NCBI GenBank assembly: GCA_030597995.1
Contig: JAUVQV010000054.1
Location: forward strand, 1-6,435
Source: Candidatus Rokuibacteriota bacterium
GTDB taxonomy: Bacteria > JAUVQV01
Direction of reading: 5' to 3'
Length of the DNA stretch: 6,435 nucleotides
Shown here: piece by piece, positions 1 through 6,026 of the stretch
Layout of the letters: each line of letters starts with the position of its first letter
How positions within the stretch are numbered: position 1 is the stretch's first letter
Translations under genes and position numbers: made by a program
Notes under the pieces: model-generated
The model's database searches: none
Told to the model about the DNA's origin: nothing
What the model saw: the letters and a program-made list of their open reading frames with translations, nothing else

Positions 1-618
1 AAAGGGGAGCTTCATGAAAATGAGTTCGCCGAGGTTCTGGTGGAAGCGGGCTTGAGCACGGAGCAGTGGCGGCAAACCGTGACCCGTGACCTGACCTTGG
101 AGAAGCTTCAAAAAGAGGCCGTCTTTAATGGGGTGACGGTCTCGGACCGTGAGGTGGAGAACTATATTCGGCGGCACCGAGACCACAGCGTTATTCCGGA
201 GCAGGTCCGGGCTTCACACCTGCTGGTGCAAACCAAAGAGGAGGCCCTTCAGGCCAGGCGCCGCATCCTGAACGGCGAGGACTTCGCCGAGGTAGCGCGG
301 GAAGTGTCGCTGAGCCCCGATGCCGAAGGAGGGGGTGACTTGGGGTACTTTTCCCGGGGCCAGATGCCTCAGGAGTTTGATGCTGTCGTCTTTACGCTCC
401 CGGTCGGAAAAGTGAGCACCGTCATCGAGACCACCTATGGACATCATATCTTCCTGGTCTCCGACCGGTTGCCGACGCGCCAACAAACCGAGGACGAGGT
501 CCGTCAGAAGGTCCGCCACCGCCTCCTGGCAGAGAAGAAGGAGCGGGTGTTTCAACAGTGGCTCAAGTCTCTGCGAGCGCAGGCAGTCATTCGCTACAAC
601 CCCAAGGTGATACCTTAA
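1..618 (+). CDS. PpiC/parvulin-type peptidyl-prolyl isomerase, 3' part (5' end outside window)
   Basis: The reading frame is open from base 1 and ends at TAA 616-618, so the true start is left of the window; the GTG at 40 is only an internal candidate. The first ~60 visible residues look like the end of a SurA/PrsA-type N-terminal chaperone region (charged helices, then VSDREVENYI). A parvulin domain follows with the usual order: ASHLLV (conserved His), SLSPDAEGGGDLGYFSRGQM, and TTYGHHIFLV with the second conserved His. A charged helix (RHRLLAEKKERVFQQWLKSL) closes the protein, as in SurA-like foldases. The family isomerises Xaa-Pro bonds and assists folding of exported proteins in the periplasm or at the membrane. 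All visible hallmark residues are kept, so it is probably active. It lies 30 nt upstream of a second parvulin gene, most likely in one operon. The signal peptide cannot be seen. Confidence 0.9.
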   Translation, partial: KGELHENEFAEVLVEAGLSTEQWRQTVTRDLTLEKLQKEAVFNGVTVSDREVENYIRRHRDHSVIPEQVRASHLLVQTKEEALQARRRILNGEDFAEVAREVSLSPDAEGGGDLGYFSRGQMPQEFDAVVFTLPVGKVSTVIETTYGHHIFLVSDRLPTRQQTEDEVRQKVRHRLLAEKKERVFQQWLKSLRAQAVIRYNPKVIP

Positions 619-648
619 TCCGGGTTAACCAGATGAGGATTTGACCAC

Positions 649-1623
649 ATGCTAATTGTTCAACGGAGTCTGATGCCGTGCGCAGCGCTTATGTTGATCC
701 TGTCTGTGGCGCCCGTCTTTCCCGCTCACATAGACGGTATTGCAGCCTCTGTGAACGGCAAGGTCATCACTCTTTTGGAGCTGCAAAAGGCCGGCCGGCC
801 TCTCCTCGAGAAAAGGCTTCTCAGCGCGCCCTCGAAGGATCGGCGGCGGATCCGGAGGGAGGCCCTCCGTTCCGTTTTGGACGAAATGATCCTCAAGGAA
901 CTTCAAGTCCAGCGGGCGCAGGAACTGGGTATCAAGGTTCCGGAGCGGGAGGTGGAAGCCTTCATTGCCGATGTCAAGGACGCCAATAACTTCGACGAGA
1001 AGATGCTGAGGCAGGCCCTCAGGGAAGAAGACCTGGAGTGGGACAAATACCGTCAGGAGGTGGCGGAGCAGATCCTACTGTCAAAACTCGTCCACCAGGA
1101 GATCAGAACTCGGATCACGGTGAGCAAGGAGGAGATCGAGTCTTACTACCTGGATCACGAGGACGACTACTTCCAGCCGGAGCGGATCCGGGTTCGCCAT
1201 CTTCTTGTCAGGGTCGGGGAGGACGCGGACCAAGAGGAAGAATCCGCCGCCCTCCTGAAAGCCCTGGCTCTCATAGACGAGTTGCAGCAGGGAGCGGATT
1301 TTGCCGAGCTCCTCATGAAGTATTCTCCGGAGTCGGTCGTCGGAGAGGATGCCGTGTCCAATTTCTTCACGCGTGGGGAATTCATCCGGGAGTTGGAAGA
1401 AGTGGCCTTTTCTCTCACCGAGGGCGAGGTCAGCGAGCCGGTCAGGACCGAGGCCGGTTTCTACCTGGTCCAGGTGGTAGAAAGACATGACGCCAGCCAG
1501 CAACCTTTGGAGGAGGTACAGGAGTCGATCCGGCAAAAACTGCTTCAGGAAAAGACCCAGGCACAATACCAGGAATGGCACCGCCGGCTGCGTGAGAGCG
1601 CCCAGGTCGACATCCGCTTCTGA
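649..1623 (+). CDS. SurA-like periplasmic chaperone with one degenerate parvulin domain
   Basis: This 324-residue protein starts at ATG 649, with GAGG at 635-638 as ribosome binding site. Residues 1-26 form a signal peptide (hydrophobic core around LMLILSVAPVF, likely cleavage after PAH or nearby). Residues ~27-150 match a SurA N-terminal chaperone domain: DGIAASVNGKVIT, then EALRSVLDEMILKELQVQRA and a VPEREVEAFI helix. Residues ~175-285 are parvulin-like, starting RVRHLLVRV. The domain looks degenerate. The GGDLG segment, intact in the upstream gene, is replaced by GEDAVSNFF, and the C-terminal His motif reads GFYLVQV. It therefore probably works as a holdase or chaperone for outer-membrane proteins rather than as an isomerase (inference). 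E. coli SurA has two parvulin domains; here there is one. The TGA stop (1621-1623) coincides with the first three bases of the palindromic repeat downstream. Confidence 0.92.
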   Translation: MLIVQRSLMPCAALMLILSVAPVFPAHIDGIAASVNGKVITLLELQKAGRPLLEKRLLSAPSKDRRRIRREALRSVLDEMILKELQVQRAQELGIKVPEREVEAFIADVKDANNFDEKMLRQALREEDLEWDKYRQEVAEQILLSKLVHQEIRTRITVSKEEIESYYLDHEDDYFQPERIRVRHLLVRVGEDADQEEESAALLKALALIDELQQGADFAELLMKYSPESVVGEDAVSNFFTRGEFIRELEEVAFSLTEGEVSEPVRTEAGFYLVQVVERHDASQQPLEEVQESIRQKLLQEKTQAQYQEWHRRLRESAQVDIRF

Positions 1624-1779
1624 TTCACGGGGCACTTTTCTGCCCTGGCTTTGTTGCGCCCTCATTCGCTTGTGCGACATACAGTAGTATGTCTCCGCGC
1701 TCACTTCGGGCGACGCCTCGCCAGAACAGAAAATTGCTCCCGTGAATCAACCGGTTAGGCCCGGCGTAATACAGTGTGT
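1621..1779 (+). repeat. Intergenic palindromic repeat, copy 1
   Basis: Bases 1621-1749 form a long imperfect hairpin. The outer arms TGATTCACGGG (1621-1631) and CCCGTGAATCA (1739-1749) are perfect inverted repeats. TTTTCTG (1636-1642) pairs with CAGAAAA (1727-1733). The exact centre is the palindrome GACATACAGTAGTATGTC (1676-1693). The same sequence occurs inverted at 3055-3220. The similarity continues past the right arm: CCGGTTAGGCCCGG (1751-1764) and ATACAGTGTGT (1769-1779) match CCGGTTACGCCCGG and ATACAGTCTGT in copy 2. It lies between a plus-strand gene and a minus-strand gene that end toward each other, so it could serve as a two-way terminator or mRNA-stabilising 3' structure. By form it is MITE- or REP-like. 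I see no transposase and no clear target-site duplication. Confidence 0.85.
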
Positions 1780-1787
1780 ATTTGTGC

Positions 1788-2179
1788 TCAGTAGCGGGAG
1801 GAGAAATAGTGCTCCAGGATTAGGGTGTGGTCGAAGGCCAACGGGGAGGGAAGCTGGTCAGGGAGGAATACACCGGCCTCGGCAGCGTCGTCGGCGGCGC
1901 GCAACTCACCCTCGCCCTCCGCGAGAAAAACCGTAGTTATGGTGTGTCGTCTGCGATCCCGCTTTGGGTCCGAATAGGTGTGGAATTGGCGCCCGAGACG
2001 GATTTTCAAGCCGGTTTCCTCGGCGGCCTCCCTGACAGCGGCCTCCTCCAGACTCTCCCCGATTTCCACAAATCCGCCTGGAAGGGCCCAGCCCGGCGGG
2101 GGATTTTTCCTCCGGATCAGAACCACTCCCCGCCCATCTTGATAATAACGTCCACAGTCGGGACCGGATGCTCCCACAT
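1788..2179 (-). pseudogene. NUDIX hydrolase, frameshifted near its N-terminus
   Basis: The long minus-strand frame encodes a complete NUDIX box, with GFVEIGE followed by REAAEETGL, preceded by [15 protein letters not shown] and followed by [14 protein letters not shown] and AFDH. This pattern fits the ADP-ribose pyrophosphatase-like or general NUDIX group that cleaves nucleoside diphosphates linked to a moiety X. The family-like N-terminus is in another frame: ATG at 2179 reads [17 protein letters not shown] and hits a stop at 2117-2119. It has a G-rich ribosome site (2185-2190) 5 nt before the ATG. Restoring one G in the run 2128-2131 joins the two parts into MGGGVVLIRR and gives about 130 residues. 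In the uncorrected frame a GTG start at 2177 would give an unusual N-terminus ([11 protein letters not shown]). Either the gene is recently broken, or the base is a sequencing or assembly error. The NUDIX identity is firm; only its integrity is open. Confidence 0.82.
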
Positions 2180-2270
2180 GACAGCCCCCCGCAAATTAAA
2201 GATCACCCTCGGTGCATGTCACCTTCACGCAAAGAGCTGATGATTGCCAGATGTCCCTTCGGGTTCTTGC

Positions 2271-2284
2271 CACCCCGCGGGGTG
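2271..2284. other. Perfect GC-rich palindrome after the exported-protein gene
   Basis: CACCCCGCGGGGTG is a perfect 14-base palindrome beginning 6 nt past the stop codon of the minus-strand gene that ends at 2290. It could form a 5- to 6-bp stem at the 3' end of that mRNA. There is no U-run after it on the minus strand, so a classical rho-independent terminator is not supported. A smaller CCCTTCGGG hairpin lies next to it at about 2255-2263. Confidence 0.35.
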
Positions 2285-2289
2285 TGAGG

Positions 2290-2865
2290 CTATTTATTCT
2301 TTCCCTCGGGCGGCTCACCCTGAGGAGACGCCTCCCGTCCCGTTGGAGGGCTTGGAACAAATTGAGCAGCCGCCTCTCTCATCGCTTCTTCCCTGGCCAG
2401 GATGGCCGGCCGCAGATCCAGCGCGAGGTCGACAAAGCAGTAGTGCTCGTCGTAGCGGTACTCTACGGACAAGATCAAGGGCTCGTGCTCCCTGGCCACC
2501 TGCAATCTTTTCAACATCCCGTCCACATCCGTCCGGGCGGTGGCCATCCGATAGAACGTCATCTTATCCAGGGTGAGGTCAAATTTTACTGTGAGGTTGC
2601 CTTCAACCTTGACGGTGAATCCCAAGGTGACATCAGTCTCGGTGCGGTGGATCCTGACCGCAGTCACCGGCGGACTCAGTCCCACGATACGGCTGGCTAT
2701 TTTCTCGGTTTTTTCCCCGTGAATGTCTGTGGCAATATCGTAAAGAGACATTTTCGTAAAACGGATGGTGAGCTGTTTTTCCTGGGCCGATGCGGATGGG
2801 GTCAACAACAGAGTGCTGCCCAAAAAGCATCCTGTTACGAACCCGGCGACAGGTCCGATTCTCAC
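2290..2865 (-). CDS. Secreted or periplasmic protein of unknown function
   Basis: I do not recognise the family. I prefer the GTG at 2865, because AAGGGG lies a few bases before it and translation from there gives a compact signal peptide (RIGPVAGFVTGCFLGSTLLL, then TPSASA, cleavage before QEK). An ATG at 2913 would add 16 residues rich in Lys and Arg; its ribosome site is weaker and a TATATT sequence overlaps it. The mature part (~165 residues) has alternating hydrophobic/polar stretches such as VTLGFTVKVEGNLTVKFDLTL, typical of beta strands. A charged helical region follows (LRPAILAREEAMREAAAQF), then a Pro/Gly-rich tail ending in KNK. There is no lipobox and no second membrane segment. Envelope location follows from the signal peptide; function is unknown. 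It is separated from maf by ~350 bp containing repeat copy 2, so it is probably transcribed on its own. Confidence 0.75.
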   Translation of the reverse strand: MRIGPVAGFVTGCFLGSTLLLTPSASAQEKQLTIRFTKMSLYDIATDIHGEKTEKIASRIVGLSPPVTAVRIHRTETDVTLGFTVKVEGNLTVKFDLTLDKMTFYRMATARTDVDGMLKRLQVAREHEPLILSVEYRYDEHYCFVDLALDLRPAILAREEAMREAAAQFVPSPPTGREASPQGEPPEGKNK

Positions 2866-2977
2866 TTTCTTCCCCTTGTGCCGCGCATAGCGTTTCCTCT
2901 CATAATATAGCATGCTCTGCTCAATCAGGGTCGGAAAATGCTCGCCTCGGGGCCGTTCCGGTACGACAGGCAGTATG

Positions 2978-3220
2978 AGCCCGGGTTATTCATGAGGCAA
3001 CTCGATGAAATTATCACTATTAAGCAGCAAAGAAGAATTCTGATGGTATGAAAAACAGACTGTATTTTTCCGGGCGTAACCGGGTTAGTCACGAGAGAGA
3101 TTTTTCGTTCTGGCAAGGCGTCGCCGGAGGGAGCGCGGAGGCGTACTACTGTACGCCGCACAAGCGAACGAGGGCGCAACGCAGCCCGGGCGGAAAAGAT
3201 CCTCGTGAATAGTCCGGGCT
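2978..3220 (-). repeat. Palindromic repeat copy 2, with an extra terminus
   Basis: On the minus strand, 3220 down to ~3055 aligns with copy 1 (1621-1779) in order and direction. The centre is GGCGTACAGTAGTACGCC, the flanking GTTGCGCCCTC-TTCGCTTGTGCG is nearly identical, and the ATACAGT-TGT tail is at 3055-3065. Inner arms are CCGGGTTAGTCACGAG (3080-3095) and CTCGTGAATAGTCCGG (3202-3217), matching at 13 of 16 positions when inverted. A third terminus at 2978-2997 matches the inverted sequence of 3201-3220 at 17 of 20 positions, so the whole 243-bp stretch is also bounded by inverted repeats. The last two bases of the maf stop codon (TAG, 3221-3219) are the first two of the repeat. The A/T-rich part 2998-3079 shows no gene. 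Short frames here come from the repeat and lack coding features. Confidence 0.8.
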
Positions 3221-3845
3221 AGGTGAGCTCTGAGGGCGGAATTTCACAGCCGAATTTTTCCAGCAGCTGGCGCAGGGCCGGGAGCGGGAGACCCACCACG
3301 TTGGTGTAAGAACCTTCCACCCCTGCAATCAGGAGTCGCCCCCGCCCTTGGGCCGCGTAAGCACCCGCCTTGTCACAGGGTTCGCCACTTTCTACGTAAC
3401 GAGCAATCTCGCGCTCCTTCAGCGTATTCATGGTCACCCGGCTGCGGACTACTTTGGTCAGGATCTTCCCCGACCGGGCATCCATAACCGCCAAGCCCGA
3501 ATATACATTGTGGGTGCGTCCGGAGAGGAGTGAGAGTATCCGTGCGGCTTCTTTCTGATCCCTGGGTTTTCCGATGATGTTTCCATCGAGAACAACAACG
3601 GTGTCGGCGGCGATGACCAGACCGGCCCTGAGTCCCCCGGCCGCCGACCTGGCCTTGGCCGCCGCCAGGCGCTGGACGTGAGTGCGGGGGTTTTCCCCCG
3701 GGGAGGGCCGCTCATCCACCTCAGGCACGCGCACCGTGAAACGGCAACCGAGTTGCCGCAACAACTTCTTCCTCCTCGGCGAGGATGAGGCGAGAACCAG
3801 CGGACCGGTTGGGAATTTACAGGTACTTGCGGAGATAGATCCCAA
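3219..3845 (-). CDS. maf: Maf family nucleoside triphosphate pyrophosphatase
   Basis: Maf proteins are cytoplasmic enzymes that hydrolyse non-canonical or surplus nucleotides (dTTP/UTP or modified forms) to the monophosphate plus pyrophosphate. The sequence shows the full signature: LVLASSSPRR (residues 16-25), VDE (43-45), ADTVV with the catalytic Asp (residue 81), IGKP (91-94), SGRTHNVYSG (~108-117), and GEPCDKAGAYAAQG followed by GSYTNVVGLPL near the C-terminus. Length (208) is normal for the family. The only usable start I find is TTG 3845, with GGTGGG 8 nt upstream; it lies inside the end of the DUF4321 gene (29-nt overlap), which suggests translational coupling. The exact substrate class (YhdE-like dTTP/UTP versus YceF-like) cannot be fixed from motifs by eye. 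The stop codon TAG touches repeat copy 2. Confidence 0.95.
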   Translation of the reverse strand: MGSISASTCKFPTGPLVLASSSPRRKKLLRQLGCRFTVRVPEVDERPSPGENPRTHVQRLAAAKARSAAGGLRAGLVIAADTVVVLDGNIIGKPRDQKEAARILSLLSGRTHNVYSGLAVMDARSGKILTKVVRSRVTMNTLKEREIARYVESGEPCDKAGAYAAQGRGRLLIAGVEGSYTNVVGLPLPALRQLLEKFGCEIPPSELT

Positions 3846-4074
3846 CTCCGATTCCCACCAACCCCAAGAGGTTGAGGTGCAGCCGGAGACCGAATGTCAG
3901 AGTGAAGAACTTGAGATCGAGCGTCCCGGGAGGATCGATGCCAAAGTCGATGCTCTTGGCGAAGACATCGTGCAGAACGCCCTCTGTGATGAGATCGGAA
4001 AGCAAGTCACCCAGAAAGAGACCTGCCAACCCCCCCACGCCGATCAGTATCAGCCACTGGATGCTCTTTGACAC
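3817..4074 (-). CDS. DUF4321-type small membrane protein
   Basis: This short gene of 85 codons starts at GTG 4074, with a near-perfect ribosome site AAGGAG 6 nt before it. The longer open frame upstream of this start is a shadow of the Gx-transporter gene. The protein has two hydrophobic segments: WLILIGVGGLAGLFLGDLL (~residues 7-25) and LHLNLLGLVGIGVGIYL (~65-81). Between them is a loop with FGIDPPGTLDLKFFTLTFGLRL, a pattern I associate with the DUF4321 family, which has no known function. In other anaerobes the family often sits beside maf, as here. It overlaps the Gx-transporter gene by 25 nt and maf by 29 nt. Assignment rests on length, topology and context. Confidence 0.85.
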   Translation of the reverse strand: MSKSIQWLILIGVGGLAGLFLGDLLSDLITEGVLHDVFAKSIDFGIDPPGTLDLKFFTLTFGLRLHLNLLGLVGIGVGIYLRKYL

Positions 4075-4598
4075 GGCCCACTCCTTCCACCTAGAGTTCC
4101 GAAATAACTTCCTTTCCGCAACAGGATAAGATTTGCCAGGAGGCCCGTGACCACACCGGAAATGATAGCAGGGAAGAGTACCCAGGGCAACAGGAAAAGC
4201 ACTTCCCGGGTGCGGATAAGGACCGTGAATAGCACCAGCACCTGGGCCAGACCGTGTCCGAAGGCCCCGCCGACGCTGATCGCCAGAGGAGAGTAAATCC
4301 GCCACGCCCCTTTCGCCATCAGGGCCATGACGGCAGCCGCGGTCAGCCCTCCCCCCAGGCTGAGGAGAAAGGCCGGGCTTATAAAACGACCCAGAAGCAG
4401 GGAGGTGATCAGCACCCTCAGGATCGTCACCAAAAAGCCTTCTTTCCAGCCGCAGGTAAGAATGGCGATCAAGGTCAGGAGGTTGGCCAGCCCGAGGCGG
4501 ACCCAAGGGAGAGGGGTGGGCACCAGGGATTCCAAAAAGCCCAGGGCCACCGCCAGGGCCAACAGTGTCCCAAGATAGGAGACTTTTCTCGTGTTCAA
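4050..4598 (-). CDS. Gx transporter family (Hpre_diP_synt_I) membrane protein, EetB-like
   Basis: A polytopic inner-membrane protein of 182 residues with about five or six membrane segments. Family features are LGFLESLVPTPLPWVRLGLANLLTL near the N-terminus (Glu, then Pro-rich loop, then the GLAN motif), the RVLITSLLLG segment, LSLGGGLTAAAVM, and SVGGAFGHGLAQ. Such proteins are often named heptaprenyl diphosphate synthase component I, but the sequence resembles an ECF-type substrate-binding membrane component. In flavin-based extracellular electron transfer loci the same family is called EetB. The start is TTG 4598, which shares bases with the TGA stop of the preceding gene (TTGA), so translation is probably coupled. 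No better start is seen. The C-terminal ~15 residues after ILLRKGSYF are polar and overlap the DUF4321 start. Transported substrate, if any, is unknown; a quinone- or flavin-related role is inferred only from context. Confidence 0.88.
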   Translation of the reverse strand: MNTRKVSYLGTLLALAVALGFLESLVPTPLPWVRLGLANLLTLIAILTCGWKEGFLVTILRVLITSLLLGRFISPAFLLSLGGGLTAAAVMALMAKGAWRIYSPLAISVGGAFGHGLAQVLVLFTVLIRTREVLFLLPWVLFPAIISGVVTGLLANLILLRKGSYFGTLGGRSGPCQRASSG

Positions 4599-5032
4599 TG
4601 GGCGACGGCGTCCATGCCGCTCTCCGGGCTCCCCGAAATTGTCACCACCACCTCGTTGGGAAGGCAGATCAGCATTTCCCCTGCCTGATCAATCCAACCC
4701 GCCCGGATGCCGAGCTTGAGCGGGCAGGGAGAATCGAGTATTCGGACCCGGCGGTTTCGGATTTCGATCCAGGTCGAACCCAGCGGCCCCACCGCCTGCT
4801 CAACACGATCACGACCCAGATCGAGAGTGAAGACCCGTGTTCCCGCTACCTCAACGGAAACGGTGTGCGGTGCCTCCTGGCCGGCGCCGGACCAGTGGAA
4901 AAGCACCACGGTGGCCATCACAAAAAAAACGACCACCGCCAGGTCTCCGGCCAGAAGCCTCCAGCCGCCGGCGCCCCATATCGGTACGGTCCAGCCGCTT
5001 CTCACCGCCGGTGACCGGAAGCAGTTGTCCAC
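4595..5032 (-). CDS. NusG domain II-containing membrane-anchored protein, EetA-like
   Basis: The protein (145 residues from GTG 5032, 136 from GTG 5005) has a single N-terminal membrane anchor, LLAGDLAVVVFFVMATVVLF, followed by a small extracytoplasmic beta-rich domain. Its features, TVSVEVAGTRVFTLDLGRD, then WIEIRNRRVRILDSPCP and a C-terminal LPNEVVVTISG, match the stand-alone NusG_II family (PF07009), in which the conserved Cys-Pro sits before a Gly-rich turn. It is not the transcription factor NusG. In electron-transfer loci the same domain is called EetA and is paired with the Gx-transporter-like EetB, exactly as here. Two starts are possible: GTG 5032 with GAGG 10 nt upstream, or GTG 5005, which overlaps the apbE stop as GTGA. 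I report the longer form. The TGA stop overlaps the TTG of the next gene. Confidence 0.88.
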   Translation of the reverse strand: MDNCFRSPAVRSGWTVPIWGAGGWRLLAGDLAVVVFFVMATVVLFHWSGAGQEAPHTVSVEVAGTRVFTLDLGRDRVEQAVGPLGSTWIEIRNRRVRILDSPCPLKLGIRAGWIDQAGEMLICLPNEVVVTISGSPESGMDAVAH

Positions 5033-5994
5033 CTCACATTACCCTCAGAATCTACGATAATTCCCTCGACTCCCTGAATACTCCGGAGATACTCCAGGCC
5101 CGCCTCCGGCCCCATGACGAAGGCCGCGGTGGCGTAGGCGTCGGCATCGCGGGCCGCCGGGTAGATGACCGTTACGCTCTGGCTACCCCTTGCCGGGTAA
5201 CCCGTGCGCGGGTCCAGGATGTGGTGGTAACGCACTCCACCCTCCATAAAGAAGCGCTCGTAGTCTCCAGAGGTGACAACGGCCGTATCTTTCAGCTCCA
5301 GGCTGAGGAGGAGCCGGGCGGCTTCCCGGGGGTGCCGGATACCAATTTTCCAGTGATCTTTTCCCGGTCTGGACCCGAGCAGCTTGAGATCCCCGCCGGC
5401 ATCAATGATGGCATTTTCAATCCCCATCTCCTGCAGGCGGACGGCCGCGAGGTCGGCGGCGTATCCCTTGCCGATGCCACCGAAGTCCAATTTCATGCCG
5501 GGTTCCATGAAGCCGACCTCGTGGCGCTCCGGGTCCAGGCTCAACCCGGCGGAGCCGACACTCCGCAGGGCGGACTGGACAGCCGCTTCCGGAGGGACCA
5601 CCCCACCGCGGTCGAAACCCCAGAGTTCGGTCAGAGGTCCTACGGTGATGTCGAAGGCCCCGCCGCTGGCGCGGTTGAACTCCATCGACGCGTTCAAGAG
5701 TTCGAAGAGTTCAGACCCTACCGGTACTCTCTTTTCGTAAGCCCCTCGGTTGATTTTGGACACCGCGCTTTCTGTGTCGTAACTGCTGAGGAGCGAATCT
5801 ACCCTCTCGAACTCTTCGAAGACCGCCTCTATGCCGGCCTTGGCCAGCGCCTCGTCCCCGTGCGCCACGGTGACCACAACCACCGTGCCCATGACAATCC
5901 TGCTCTCCTTGTAAATCTCATAATTCCCACCACACCCCATAAATATGGGGAAAATCAAGATCATAATTCCCACTTTATGTCTATATCCAGCCAT
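5002..5994 (-). CDS. apbE: FAD:protein FMN transferase lipoprotein (ApbE)
   Basis: ApbE uses FAD and Mg2+ to attach FMN covalently to a Thr/Ser in FMN-binding domains of exported redox proteins (RnfG/RnfD, NqrB/C and others). From ATG 5994 the protein has 330 residues. GGGG lies 5 nt before the ATG. The signal peptide (KVGIMILIFPIF) ends in a lipobox-like FMGC with Cys21, so it is probably a lipoprotein. Hallmarks in order are MGT (35-37), SGGAFDITVGPL (~110-121), DFGGIGKGYAAD (170-181), DAGGD (198-202), TSGDYERFF (241-249), YHHILDPRTGYPA (256-268) and DADAYATA (283-290, metal-binding Asp/Thr). All key positions are present, so it should be active. An upstream GTG at 6015 is unlikely because it falls in a hairpin. 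It is the first gene of the overlapping run leading to maf. No target protein with an FMN-binding domain is in the window. Confidence 0.96.
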   Translation of the reverse strand: MAGYRHKVGIMILIFPIFMGCGGNYEIYKESRIVMGTVVVVTVAHGDEALAKAGIEAVFEEFERVDSLLSSYDTESAVSKINRGAYEKRVPVGSELFELLNASMEFNRASGGAFDITVGPLTELWGFDRGGVVPPEAAVQSALRSVGSAGLSLDPERHEVGFMEPGMKLDFGGIGKGYAADLAAVRLQEMGIENAIIDAGGDLKLLGSRPGKDHWKIGIRHPREAARLLLSLELKDTAVVTSGDYERFFMEGGVRYHHILDPRTGYPARGSQSVTVIYPAARDADAYATAAFVMGPEAGLEYLRSIQGVEGIIVDSEGNVRWTTASGHRR

Positions 5995-6008
5995 TATTAC
6001 CCCAACAT

Positions 6009-6026
6009 AAACCACTTTCGTGGTTT
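6009..6026 (-). promoter_or_regulatory. Leader hairpin with GAAA tetraloop before apbE
   Basis: Read on the minus strand, AAACCACGAAAGTGGTTT forms a perfect 7-bp stem with a GAAA (GNRA) loop. It ends 5 nt before the GGGG ribosome site of apbE (6000-6003). A stem so close to the ribosome site could affect translation or mRNA stability. There is no recognisable riboswitch around it. Confidence 0.4.

Noticed and set aside
1081..1704. Minus-strand frame of 207 codons under the SurA-like gene
   Set aside because: It is antisense to a well-supported chaperone gene and begins in the palindromic repeat; composition is that of a shadow frame.
2212..2910. Plus-strand frame of 232 codons opposite the exported protein
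   Set aside because: The minus strand gives a signal peptide and an ordered domain; the plus-strand product has no signal, no motif and shadow-like composition.
2913..2960. Promoter for the exported-protein gene (TATATT near 2905)
   Set aside because: The -10-like box is plausible but no -35 box lies at proper spacing, so I did not list it as a feature.
2925..3179. Minus-strand frame of 84 codons with a hydrophobic stretch and SSSCLMN
   Set aside because: It starts inside repeat copy 2, and the lipobox-like piece is far from the start. Repeat-derived frames are not evidence of a gene.
4075..4506. Upstream extension of the DUF4321 frame to 4506
   Set aside because: The extension is the Gx-transporter gene read in another frame; the GTG at 4074 with AAGGAG before it marks the real start.
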